From: Streptomyces sp. NBS 14/10
GTDB lineage: Bacteria > Actinomycetota > Actinomycetes > Streptomycetales > Streptomycetaceae
Assembly (NCBI RefSeq): GCF_002224125.1
Contig: NZ_NCSM01000002.1
Span: 1-64,000, forward strand
Direction of reading: 5' to 3'
DNA: 64,000 nt
Shown here piece by piece: positions 44,258 through 55,400 of the stretch. Below the pieces are notes generated by a model. The model was not told the DNA's origin, did not search any database, and worked only from the letters and a program-made list of their open reading frames with translations. Position 1 is the stretch's first letter. Each line of letters begins with the position of its first letter. The position numbers were made by a program, and so were the translations under genes.

Positions 44258-44934
44258 CTCTGCTTCCTCTCAGGCTTCTTGTGGACGAGAGTGAGGCCGT
44301 CGGCGACGGGCAGCATGGAGATCTCCACGCGCTCGTCGTCGCGCAACCGGGTGTTGAGTTCGCGAATGGCCACGGTGTCCGGGTCCTGGTGGTTCGGATC
44401 GACGACCCTGCCGAAGAACAGTGTGTTGTCCAGCACCAGCAGCCCGCCCGGGCGCACCAGCTCCAGGGACTGCTCGTAGTACCGGAGGTAGTTGGTCTTG
44501 TCCGCGTCGACGAAGGCCAGGTCGAAACTTTCCTCGCCCGACTGGGACTTCAGCTCGTCGAGGGTGTCGGCCGCGTCCCCGAGTCGCTGGTCGATCCGGT
44601 CGGCGACGCCGGCCCGCTCCCAGTAGCGGGCCGCGATGGCGGTCCAGCGCTCGCTGATGTCGCAGGTGACCACGGTGCCGCCGGGGGGCAGGGCGCGTGC
44701 CATGCACAGACTGCTGTAGCCGGTGAAGGTGCCGACCTCCAGTACCCGGTACGCACCGGTCAGCCGCACCAGCAGAGCGAGTAGCTGCGCCTCCTCCGGC
44801 AGCACGAGCATGGCCTGGAGCATCGGCATTCCGGCCGTCTCCTCGCGCAGGTCGCGCAGGATGTCGTCGTCGCGCAGCGACATGTGCCGGACATAGTCCT
44901 GGAGTTCACCGGGGAGGCCGAGCTGACCTGCCAT
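44254..44934 (-). CDS. O-methyltransferase (FkbG-like)
   Basis: A 226-residue SAM-dependent, COMT-type O-methyltransferase. Motifs: [20 protein letters not shown] near residue 65, [26 protein letters not shown] (metal-binding Asp), [15 protein letters not shown]. In the methoxymalonyl-ACP route it methylates the alpha-hydroxyl. The ATG at 44934 lies in the stop of the hydroxyacyl dehydrogenase gene (ATGA overlap); the longer open frame upstream is a shadow of that gene. Confidence 0.93.
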   Translation of the reverse strand: MAGQLGLPGELQDYVRHMSLRDDDILRDLREETAGMPMLQAMLVLPEEAQLLALLVRLTGAYRVLEVGTFTGYSSLCMARALPPGGTVVTCDISERWTAIAARYWERAGVADRIDQRLGDAADTLDELKSQSGEESFDLAFVDADKTNYLRYYEQSLELVRPGGLLVLDNTLFFGRVVDPNHQDPDTVAIRELNTRLRDDERVEISMLPVADGLTLVHKKPERKQR

Positions 44935-45794
44935 CAGAGGCCGACCGCGTAGGTGTAGAAGCCGCGCCCGCTCTTGCGGCCCAGCTCGCCGTCGGCCACC
45001 TTCCGCCGCAGCAGCTCGCAGGGGCGGCAACCGTCGTCGCCGGTGCGCTCGTACAGCACCTCCAGCGAGTCCACCAGGTTGTCGATGCCGATCAGGTCGG
45101 CGGTGCGCAGCGGCCCGGTGCGGTGTCCGAGGCAGTCCTGCATCAGCGTGTCGACGTCCTCGGCGGTGGCCCGTCCCTCCTGGACCACCCGCGCCGCGTC
45201 GTTGATCATGCGGTGCAGGACCCGGCTGGTGACGAATCCGGGGCCGTCGCCGACCCGGACGCCGCGCCGGTCGAGCGCGGCGAGCAGCCGCTCGACCGAG
45301 GCCAGGGCCCGCTCGCCGGTGCGGGAGCCGCGGATCACCTCGACCGTGCGGATCAGGTACGAAGGGTTCATGAAGTGCACCCCGAGCAGGTTCTCGGGGT
45401 GCGGCAGCTGCTGCGCGAGCTCGTCCACCGGGATGGACGAGGTGTTGGTGACCAACGCCGTGTCCGCGCCGACCACCGCGCCGACCTCGGTGAGCGCCTT
45501 GACCTTCAGGCCGGGCTCCTCGGTGATCGCCTCGATCACCACATCCGCGCCTCGGCATTCGGCTGCCGAGGAGCGGATCAACAGCTCTCCCTGGGGTAAG
45601 TCGGGCCGGGCGCCGAGGAGTTGGGCCGTCCGCAGCTCGCGCTCGACCCTGGCACGGGCCCCCGCGCGCTTCTCGGGGTCGGTCTCGACCAGGACGACGG
45701 GGACACCGTGGATCAGGGCCAGGGTCGTGATGCTGGTGCCCATGACACCGGCCCCCAGTACGGCCAGCCGAGGGGTCGGCTCTTCCTTGCTCAC
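44934..45794 (-). CDS. 3-hydroxyacyl-CoA dehydrogenase-like enzyme (FkbK-like)
   Basis: A 286-residue NAD-dependent dehydrogenase. The Rossmann motif [13 protein letters not shown] is at the N-terminus; [43 protein letters not shown] (catalytic His), [15 protein letters not shown] and KSGRGFYTY follow. It oxidises the glyceryl-ACP alcohol in methoxymalonyl-ACP formation. I choose the GTG at 45794 because GGAGG lies eight bases upstream and the Rossmann fold begins soon after. It is the first gene of the leftward operon, opposite the giant PKS/NRPS gene. Confidence 0.92.
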   Translation of the reverse strand: MSKEEPTPRLAVLGAGVMGTSITTLALIHGVPVVLVETDPEKRAGARARVERELRTAQLLGARPDLPQGELLIRSSAAECRGADVVIEAITEEPGLKVKALTEVGAVVGADTALVTNTSSIPVDELAQQLPHPENLLGVHFMNPSYLIRTVEVIRGSRTGERALASVERLLAALDRRGVRVGDGPGFVTSRVLHRMINDAARVVQEGRATAEDVDTLMQDCLGHRTGPLRTADLIGIDNLVDSLEVLYERTGDDGCRPCELLRRKVADGELGRKSGRGFYTYAVGL

Positions 45795-46449
45795 CACATA
45801 CCTCCGCCAGTGCGGTTCAACAGTGGATCGAACGGACAGCAACCCGGGCGGGTCTCGTCGTCGGCATGAGGGAGAGGCCGGAAAGACTCGATGCCCAGCG
45901 GCAGACGGATCGTAAGCACGCCATTCCGGAAAACGCCACCTGCCCCCGTGCGAGATGACTCACAAATACGGCGCCATTTTCTCATATCGGCGCGTCGGCG
46001 TGGACCCTATCACGTGCCTTCTGGGGGGCGCCAGGCAGCATTCTGGGGCGAATGCCGGTGGGCCGCTGTGCTACTGGGATCCCTGACAACCTGTTTGTTT
46101 GTCCGCACAGTGAGGGTGAATCGGATGGCGATTGGGGTGGATAGGAGGTAGGGGTGAACATGGGGTGTTTCGCTCTGAATGAGCATCAGAAACCGCTGAT
46201 CAAAAGATGGTTGCCGCGGCTTGATGTCTGATGTTACGTTGCAACGGCGATTCAAACTGACGGGGAGCGACTACCGAGAGTAGTTCGCGGACAGTGATGC
46301 CGACGGGGGCAGGGCTGAAGTCATTCGACTTTTATTGCGCGTTTAACCAATGATTCTTCTTTCGCTGTGCCGCCCTGCGGAGCAGCGCTTTGAGTGTGCC
46401 GTCATAAACGTTCCAGCCATGAGTCACTGTGACCACGAGACAAAGGCCT
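45795..46449. promoter_or_regulatory. Divergent promoter region of the biosynthetic cluster
   Basis: 655 bp between the two oppositely directed biosynthetic transcripts. It is clearly poorer in G+C than its surroundings, especially 46070-46440, which fits promoters and regulator sites for both directions. It also holds an isolated Shine-Dalgarno and a 25-codon frame. I see no perfect palindromic operator. Confidence 0.6.
46154..46231 (+). CDS. Possible 25-codon leader peptide
   Basis: GGAGG at 46144-46148 stands five bases before a GTG (46154) and eleven before an ATG (46160) in the same frame. The frame encodes about MGCFALNEHQKPLIKRWL plus five residues and stops at 46231, some 220 bp before the giant gene. 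No stem-loop pair typical of attenuation is evident. It could be chance. Confidence 0.25.
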   Translation: MNMGCFALNEHQKPLIKRWLPRLDV

Positions 46450-49400
46450 ATGGACGACAAGCGTGCTCTTCTTCTGAAACTGCTGGCATCCGTACAGGAA
46501 CGCGCGGCGCCCGGGGCCACGGCGGAGCGCGAGGATATCGCGGTCATCGGCCTGGCCGGGCGGTATCCCTCGGCGAGGACCCCGGACGAGCTGTGGAGCA
46601 ACGTCGTCGAAGGCCGCAACTGCGTCCGTGAGGTGCCCGCCGACCGATGGCGGATCGACGAGCACTACCACCCCGACGGCCAGGGCGGGCGCAGCTACAG
46701 CAAGTGGGGCGGCTGGCTGGAGGACGTCGACAAGTTCGACCCGCTGCTCTTCCAGATCTCGCCGTCGGACGCCGAGGAGATGGACCCCCAGGAGCGGCTG
46801 TTCCTGGAGACGGTGTGGGCGACCATCGAGGACGCGGGATATCGGCCCCGCGGGCTCGGTGCGGGCAATCCGGTGGGCGTCTTCGCCGGCGTCATGAACA
46901 ACGACTACGAATGGCTGGCCGGGGAGAGCAGCGCCTTCGGGGTGCACACCAACGCGCGCTCCGCGCACTGGTCGATCGCCAACCGGGTGTCGTATGTGCT
47001 CGATCTGCGCGGGCCGAGCCTCACGGTGGACAGCGCCTGCTCGGCCTCGCTCACCGCCGTGCATCTGGCGTGCGAAAGCCTGCGGCGCGGAGAGTGCCGG
47101 GTGGCGGTGGCCGGCGGGGTGAACCTGATCCTGCACCCGATGCATCTGCGGATGCTGGCCGACCGCCAGATGATTTCGCACGGTGACCAATGCCGTAGCT
47201 TCGGCGCGGACGCCGACGGATTCGTGGACGGCGAGGGTGTGGGTGCCGTTCTGCTCAAGCCGCTGAGCGCGGCGGAGGCCGACGGTGACCGAATCTACGC
47301 GGTTTTGAAGGGCTCGGCGATCAACGCCGGCGGAAGAACCAGCGGTTACACCGTGCCCAACCCGACGGCCCAGGCCGAGGTGATCCGCGCGGCGATGCGG
47401 CGGGGCCAGGTCGACCCCCGGACCGTCACCTATGTGGAGGCGCACGGTACGGGAACTCCGCTCGGCGATCCGATCGAGATCGCCGGGCTGCGCGAGGCCT
47501 TCCGCGACGAAAGCGGTGCCGTATCCGGTGCGGGCGGTGGAGGCTGCGCCATTGGTTCGCTCAAGTCGAATATCGGCCATTTGGAATCCGCCGCGGGCAT
47601 CGCCGCCCTGGCCAAGGTGCTGATGCAGCTGAAGCACGGCGTCCTTCCGCCCTCACTGCACTCGGCCGAGCTGAATCCGGACATCGACCTGTCGAAGACG
47701 CCGTTCCGGGTGCAGCAGGAGGCCGAGCCCTGGGCCCGTCCCGTACTGCGCGACCGCGACGGCCGGGAGGTGGAGTTCCCGCGCCGCGCCGGAATCAGCT
47801 CCTTCGGCGGCGGCGGGGCGAACGCGCATCTCGTCGTGGAGGAGTACCGGGACAGCAGACCCCGCACCCGGGACGGCGGGGACGCCGAACTGATCGTGCT
47901 CTCCGCGCTCACGGAGGAGCGGCTGCGGGCCTACGCGGGCGAGCTGGCCGACTTCCTCGGCCGGCGGTCGACCACGGGCGCGTCCCTCACGTCGACCACG
48001 GGCGCGTCCCTGACGGAGTGCGCCCGGACTGCCGCCGAGGTGCTTCGGGTGCGCCCGGAGGACCTGGACCCCGACCTGGACCTCGTGGACCACGGGTTCG
48101 GCGCGGCCGAACTGGTCGCGCTGAGCGAGCGACTGGGGCTCGACCACACCGTCTCCGGGGAGATGTCGCTGCGCGACCTGGCGGGCGAGGCGGGCGACGG
48201 ACCGGCCCCGGCACTGGCCGACGTCGCCCACACGCTGCGGGTCGGCCGGGAAGAGCTGGACGTCCGGCTGGCGTTCCCCGCGACCGGTCTGGACCGGTTA
48301 CGCGAACTGCTGCGGGCGGTCGCGGCGGGCGAGGCGGCCGACGTCGAGCTGAACGACGCGAGCCGCACCCGCCGATCGCAGGACGGGGACGCCGGGGACC
48401 GGCTGGCGCGCGCCCTGGCCGAGGGCGACCTGCGCACCGCGGCCCGGCTGTGGACCGAGGGCGCCCCCGCCGACTGGCCCGACACCGGCGCCCGCCGGAT
48501 CGGCCTGCCCACCTATCCCTTCGCCCGCAAGCGCTACTGGATCCCGCTCCCGGCCGGCCACGTCGGACCGGCCCCCGCACCCGCCCCGGTCCTGGCGCGC
48601 GCCACCGGCCGCACCACCACCGAAGCGTTACGCCACCCGGAGCCCGCGCCCACCGACCGGCCGCCCGTACCGCCGAACGGCCCCGAACTGGGCTACTACG
48701 AGCCGATCTGGTGCCCCGAGGACCAGACGGCCCCCGTACCCCCCGCCGCCGAACCGCACCGGGTGGCGGTGCTGACCCCCGGCGAACCCGACGACCTGGC
48801 GCGGGCGCTGCTGCGCCACCACCCCGGGGCCCGGCTGTTCCGCCTGGACCGGGACGACCCCGCCGCCCTGCTCGCCGAGCCGGTCGGTCACCTCTACCAC
48901 CTCGGCGGCACGCGGCTCCCCGACACCTCCGACGGCGGGCTGCGGGACGGCGTGCTCGCCCTGTTCCGGACGGGCGTCACCCAGGGCCGGCTCACCGTCG
49001 TCACCGCGGGCGCGCACGAGGACAACCCGTACGCGGCCGGGATCCTGGGCTTCGCTCAGGTGATGGCCGCCGAGTGCCCCGGCCTCGACATCACCTGCGT
49101 GGACGTCTCGGACACCGACCCCGAGCAGGCGCTCGCCGCGGTGCTCGCCGAACCCCCGCACCCGGCCGGCCGGGCCGTGCTGGTACGCGCCGGCCACCGG
49201 CACGTACGGCGGCTGGTCGCGGCCCCCCTGCCCGCGCCCGAGCGCTCCCCGTACCGCACCGGCGGGACCTATCTGGTGGTCGGCGGGACCGGGGGCATCG
49301 GCCAGGCCCTGTCCTTGGACCTCGCGTCGCGGCACGGCGCCAACCTGGTGTGGCTCAGCCGCGGAGAGCCGGGCCCCGAACAGCAGGAGACCGCACGGCG

Positions 49401-52400
49401 GGTGCGGGAGGCCGGCGGCCGGCTGCTGCATCTGCGGGCGGACGTCGCGGACCCGGCCGCGCTGCGCGAGGCCGTGGCGGAGACCAAGCAGCGGTTCGGC
49501 GCGCTGCACGGCGTGTTCCACGCCGCGATGACGTTCAACACCAGCACCATCGCCGAACTCACCGAGCCCGAGCTGCGGGCCGCGATCGCCGCCAAGGTCG
49601 ACGGCTCGCTCGCGCTGGCCGCCGCCGTGGCCGGGGAACCCCTGGACTTCCTGGCGTTCTTCAGCTCCGTGGGCTCATACGTCAGCGCCGCGGGCAACGC
49701 CGCCTACGTGGCCGCCAGCACCTTCCAGGACGCCTACGGGCGGCTGCTCGCCACCGAGCGCCCCTATCCCGTACGGGTGATCAACTGGGGCTACTGGGGC
49801 CGGACCGGATCCGGCGCCCAGCCCGGCCTGCAGCAGATCTTCCAGAAGACCGGCGTCGCCGAGTTCTCCGTACGTGAAGGGCTCGACGCCCTGGAGCGGG
49901 TGCTGGCCGGCTCCCTCGTACAGGTCATGCCCATCCGCGCGGACCGGCGGGTCCTGGAGGCGATGGGGCTGCGCAGGTCGGCGCTGGCCGAGCGGATCGG
50001 CCGGCCGGCCACGGCCGGCGCGGGCGCCGACGCGGTGGTGGCCGGCTACGAGCGGCTGACCGCGCTGTGCGAGTCCGTGCTGCTCGGCGTCTACCAGCGG
50101 ATGGGCGCCCTGCTCCGGCCGGGCGAGCGGCACACCGTGTCCGGCCTCGCCGACCGGCTCGGCATCGTGCCCAAGTACCACCGGCTGCACTCGGCCCTGC
50201 TGAACATCCTCGCCGACGCCGGACACCTCACCGTCCGGGGCGACGAGGTCGAGGTGGCGTCCGCCCCGGACGAGAGCGACCCGCACCGCTGGGACGGCGA
50301 GTTCGACAGGATCGCCGCCGACCACCCGGACATCGCGGCCACCGTGACGCTGACCCGGCTGTTCCTGCGCAGCTACCCGGAGGTGCTGCGCGGCGAGGTC
50401 GTCGCCACCGAGATCATGTTCCCAGGCGGCTCGATGGAGCTGGTCCAGGACTTCTACCGGGGCAATCCGCTCACCGACTCCTTCAACGAGCTGGTCGCCC
50501 GGGCGGTGGCCGAGCACGCGCGCGCGGCCCTGCCCGCGCTCGGCGCCGGGCAGCGGCTGCGCCTGGTCGAGTTCGGGGCGGGCACCGGGGCGACCACCGA
50601 TCGGGTGCTGCCGGTGCTCTCCGCACACGCCGACCGGGTCGAGTACGTCTTCACCGACATCTCTCCGGAGTTCCTGGACAGCGCGGAGCGCCGGTTCGGC
50701 GCGCGCTATCCGTTCACCCGCTTCCGCACCCTGAATCTGGAACTGGGCCTGGCCGGGCAGGGGTTCGAGCCGGGCAGCGTGGATGTCGTGGTGGCCACCA
50801 ACGTGGTGCACGCCACCTCCGACCTCCGCGCGACCCTGCGCAAGGCGCGTGAGCTGCTGCGCCCGGGCGGCTGGCTGGTGCTCAACGAGCTGACCGCGAT
50901 CCGCGCCGGCATCACCGTCACCGGCGGGGTGCTGGACGGCTGGTGGGCCTTCGCCGACGGCGAACTGCGCATCAAGGACGCGCCCCTGGCCCACCCGGGC
51001 ACCTGGCAGCGGCTGCTGGTCGAGGAGGGCTTCACGGACACGCTGGTGCTGGACCGCGGCCCCCGGCTGGGCCAGCACGTGATCGTGGGGGAGAACGCCG
51101 CCCGCCCCGCGCCCGCCACCGCCCCGGCCGTGTCCGCCGCGGCTGCCGCGGCCGTACGACCGGTGTCCGCCGACGCCACCGTCGCGGACCCCGACCCCGA
51201 CCCCGACCCCGCCCCGCTGCTGCCCCGGCTCGCCGTGATCTTCGAGGCGGCACTGAAGCTGGATCAGCCGCTCGATCCGGACCGGCCGCTGTCCGAGTAC
51301 GGCTTCGACTCCCTGAGCGGCACGCGGATCGCCGGAGTGATCGAGGAGGATCTGGGGGTCCGGGTACGGCTGGGCGACCTCCTCCAGCATCCCACCCTGC
51401 GCGGCCTGGCCGACCATCTCGCGGAGAAGGGTGTGAACGGAGCCGGTCCGGCCGCGGCGCCCCCCGCCCCCGAGGAGCCGGCCCACCGGCAGGAACCGGT
51501 GGAACCGGTGTCCTTCCCGCTCTCGGTGGGCCAGCGGGCGCTGAGCGTCATCGAACGGACCGCACCGGGCAACTACGCCTACAACCTGCCCCTCGCCTTC
51601 TGGCTGGACCCGGACGTCGACGTGGCCGCCCTGCGCGCGGCGCTGCGGTCCATGGTCGACCGCCACCCCCAGCTGCGGGCCCGCGTGGTCGGCGAGCAGC
51701 AGGTCGTGGCGGCCGCCGACCCGGGCGGGGAGCTCGCGTTCACCGAGCGGCGGCTGGACACCAGCTCCACCGGGGATCTGGACGCGGTGCGCGAGGCGGC
51801 CCGGGCCTGCGTACGCGAGCCCTTCGACCTCGCCGCCGGGCCGCTGCTGCGGGCCACGCTGTTCGGCCTGGCCGACGGCCGCCACGTGCTGCTGCTCACC
51901 TTCCACCACATCGTCTTCGACGGCGTGTCCATCCCGGTCTTCCTGCGCGAGCTGTCCGCGTTCTACCGGCAGTCCCCGCCGGCCGGCGCGCCCAAGGCGA
52001 CCTTCGCCGACTTCGTACGCGAACAGCAGGACCTGCTGGCCTCGGAGCGCGGCGAGCGGCTGCGCGCGTACTGGCTGCGGCAGCTGGCCGGAGAGCTGCC
52101 CGCGCCGCGTCTCCCGCTGGACCGCCCGCGCCCCGTCGTGCCCAGCTACCGGGGGGCCTCCCTCGAAGGCCGCCTGGAGGCGGGCCCGATCGAGGCGGCC
52201 GGGCGGCTGGCCGACGACGAGGGCACCTCGCTGTTCTGTGTGCTGCTCGCCGCCTACGTCACGCTGCTGCACGGATACGCCCCCGGGGACCGGGTCCTGG
52301 TCGGCACGCCCGTCGCCGGGCGCCCGTCGCCCCAATACGCCGATGTCCTCGGCTACTTCATGAACATGGTCGTGCTCAAGCACGACCTCGACCCCGAGCA

Positions 52401-55400
52401 GGACTTCAGGACCCTGCTGCGCGGCGTGCGGGACACCGTCCTCGAGGCCCTGGAGCACAGCGACTACCCGCTGCTGACGCTGGCGCAGGAGCTCCGCGCC
52501 CCGGGCCGCCTGTTCGACACCGCGTTCTACTTCCAGAACTGGGTCAAGGACGGCGGCGACACCGCCCCGGTGGCCGGCGTGTTCCCCGGTGTGCACCAGG
52601 AGGGCGAGTTCGACATCACCCTGGAGGTGGTCGAGGAGCCCGAGGGCGCCCGGTACTGCCTCAAGTACAACCCGGACCTGTTCGACGAGGACACCGTGCG
52701 CCGGCTCGGTGAGCGGTTCGCCCAGCTGCTCGACGCGGCGCTGGCCGAGCCGGGTGCCCCCCTCGACCGGCTGACCCGGCGGGCCGGCGGCGAGCGGGCC
52801 AGGGCCGACCAGGCGCCCCTGGCCGGCCGCCGGGCCGTGCACGACGGCCGCACCCTGCCCCAGCTGCTCGCCGAGCAGGCCCGCCGCACCCCCGACGCCG
52901 TCGCGGTGTCCGACCCGGACACCGAGCTGACCTACCGGCAGCTCATGGAGCGCGTCGAGCGGCTGGCCGGTCGGCTCAGGCGGCGCGGAGTCGCCCCCGG
53001 CCGCACCGTCGGCGTGCTGGTCCACCGCTCCCACGACATGCTGGTGGCCCTGCTCGGCGTGCTCGCGGCCGGCGGCGCGTACGTACCGCTCGACCCGGAC
53101 TACCCCGCCGAGCGGCTGCGTTACATGGCCGAGGACGCCGGGCTGCGCCTGCTGGTCACCCAGTCCTCGGCGCGGGCCGACCTCGGCGCCGAGGTCGTGC
53201 TGCTCGACGAGCCGGGGGACGACCCCTCCCTGGCCGTGGACGGCCGGCCGGCACAGTCCGCCGCGACCCCCGACGACCCCGCGTACGTCATCTACACCTC
53301 GGGCTCCACCGGCCGCCCCAAGGGCGTCGAGGTCCCGCACCGGGCCCTGACCAACCTCCTGCTGTCGATGGCCGAGGAGCCGGGGCTCACGGCCGACGAC
53401 CATCTGCTCGCGCTCACCACGGTCTGCTTCGACATCGCCGGACTGGAGCTGTTCCTGCCGCTGATCACCGGTGGCCGGGTGGAGATCGTGCCCACCCACA
53501 TCGCCCGGGACGGCGTCCTGCTGCGCCGCCTGCTGGAGGCCGGCCGGGCCACCGTCGTCCAGGCGACCCCCGCCACCTGGAAGATGCTGCTCGCCGCCGG
53601 ATGGCGGGGGAACAGCGGGCTGAAGGTCCTGTGCGGCGGCGAGGCGCTCGACCAGGACACCGCACAGGAGCTGCTCGCCCGCGCCGGCCAGGTGTGGAAC
53701 ATGTTCGGGCCGACCGAGACCACCATCTGGTCCACCGTCTGCCGGCTGGCACCGGGCGACCGGGTCACCATCGGCCACCCGATCGACAACACCCAGCTGC
53801 ACGTCCTCGACACCCACGGCAGGCCGGTGCCGGCCGGTGTCCCCGGCGAGCTGTACATCGGGGGCACCGGCCTGGCCACCGGCTATCTGGGCCGCCCGGA
53901 GCTGACCGCGCAGCGGTTCGTCACCATGGCGGGCGACCGCCGGTACCGCACCGGTGACCTGGTGCGGACCCTCCCCGACGGCCGCGTCGAGTATCTGGGC
54001 AGGCTCGACGCCCAGGTGAAGGTGCGCGGCTTCCGGGTGGAGCCGGGCGAGGTCGAGTCGGTGCTGCGCGGCCGGCCGGGGGTGCGCGAGGCCGTCGTGG
54101 TGGCGCGCCGGGTCGGCGGCGAGAACGTGCTGTACGGGTTCCTGGTGCTGGAGGACGGCGCCACCGTGCCGCCCAGGGACGCGCTGGCCGAACACCTGCC
54201 CGCGCACCTGGTGCCGGACGCCCTCGTGGCGCTGGCGTCACTGCCGCAGACCCTCAACGGGAAGGTGGACCGGGGCAGGCTGACCGATTTGCCCCTGGAC
54301 GAGCTGCGCGGGACGTCCGCGCCGGAGCGTCCGGCGGTGGCGGTCGGCACCGGCGAGCTGGCCGGGATGATCGCCGACATCCTCGGCATTGACGTCTCGC
54401 AGGTGCGCCCCGACGCCCCGCTCGGTGAGCTGGGGATGAACTCCGTCAGCTTCACCGCGCTCAGCACGCGGATAGGCGAGCGGTACGGGATCGAGGTGCT
54501 GCCGACGCTGTTCTACCGCTTCCCGACGCTCACCGCGGTGGCCGCCCACCTGGCCGGCGGCGGGGCAGCGGACCCTGCCGCGTACGACTCGGGCGCGTAC
54601 GACACGGGCGCGGACGTCCGCGCGGACGCGGGCCGGGCCGGGGTTGCCGAGTCGACCGTACGGCCGGCGCCCGAGCGGTCGGCTCCCGGGCTGTCGGCTC
54701 CCGGGCGTCCCGGCGGGGCCGGGGACATCGCGATCGTCGGCATGGCCGGCCGGCTGCCCGGCTCGGCCGACCTGGCGGAGTTCTGGGACCACCTGGAGCA
54801 GGGCCGGGACCTGGTCGGCGAGATCCCCGCCGACCGGTGGGACTGGCGGGCGCACGCGGGGGAGTCCCGCTCGCGCTGGGGCGGATTCCTCACCGACGTG
54901 GACCGCTTCGACGCGGCCTTCTTCTCCGTCTCGCCCCGTGAGGCCGAGCTGATGGACCCCCAGCAGCGGCTGCTGCTCGAGGTGGTGTGGTCGGCGATCG
55001 AGGACGCGGGCTACCGGGCCTCGGACCTCGCGGGCAAGCGGGTCGGGGTGTTCATCGGCACCACCAACTCCGACTATCCCGAGGTCCAGCGGGCCGCCGG
55101 GCGGGCGGTCGACGCGCACACCCTGACCGGCGCCGCGCAGTCGATCATCCCGAACCGGATCTCCTATCTCCTCGACCTGCGCGGCCCCAGCGTGGCGGTG
55201 GACACCGCCTGCTCGAGCTCGCTGACCGCCGTGCACCAGGCGGTCGCCGCGCTGCGCGACGGCAGCTGCGACCTGGCGATCGCGGGTGGGGTCAGCCTGA
55301 TCCTGGACCCCGGTCTCTACGCGGCGCTCAGCCAGGGGGAGATGCTCAGCGAGGACGGGCGCTGCAAGGCGTTCGACGCCGCGGCCAACGGCTATGTGCG

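Noticed and set aside
46010..46255. 81-codon minus-strand frame in the divergent promoter region
   Set aside because: No ribosome site, no GC3 bias and no recognisable protein.
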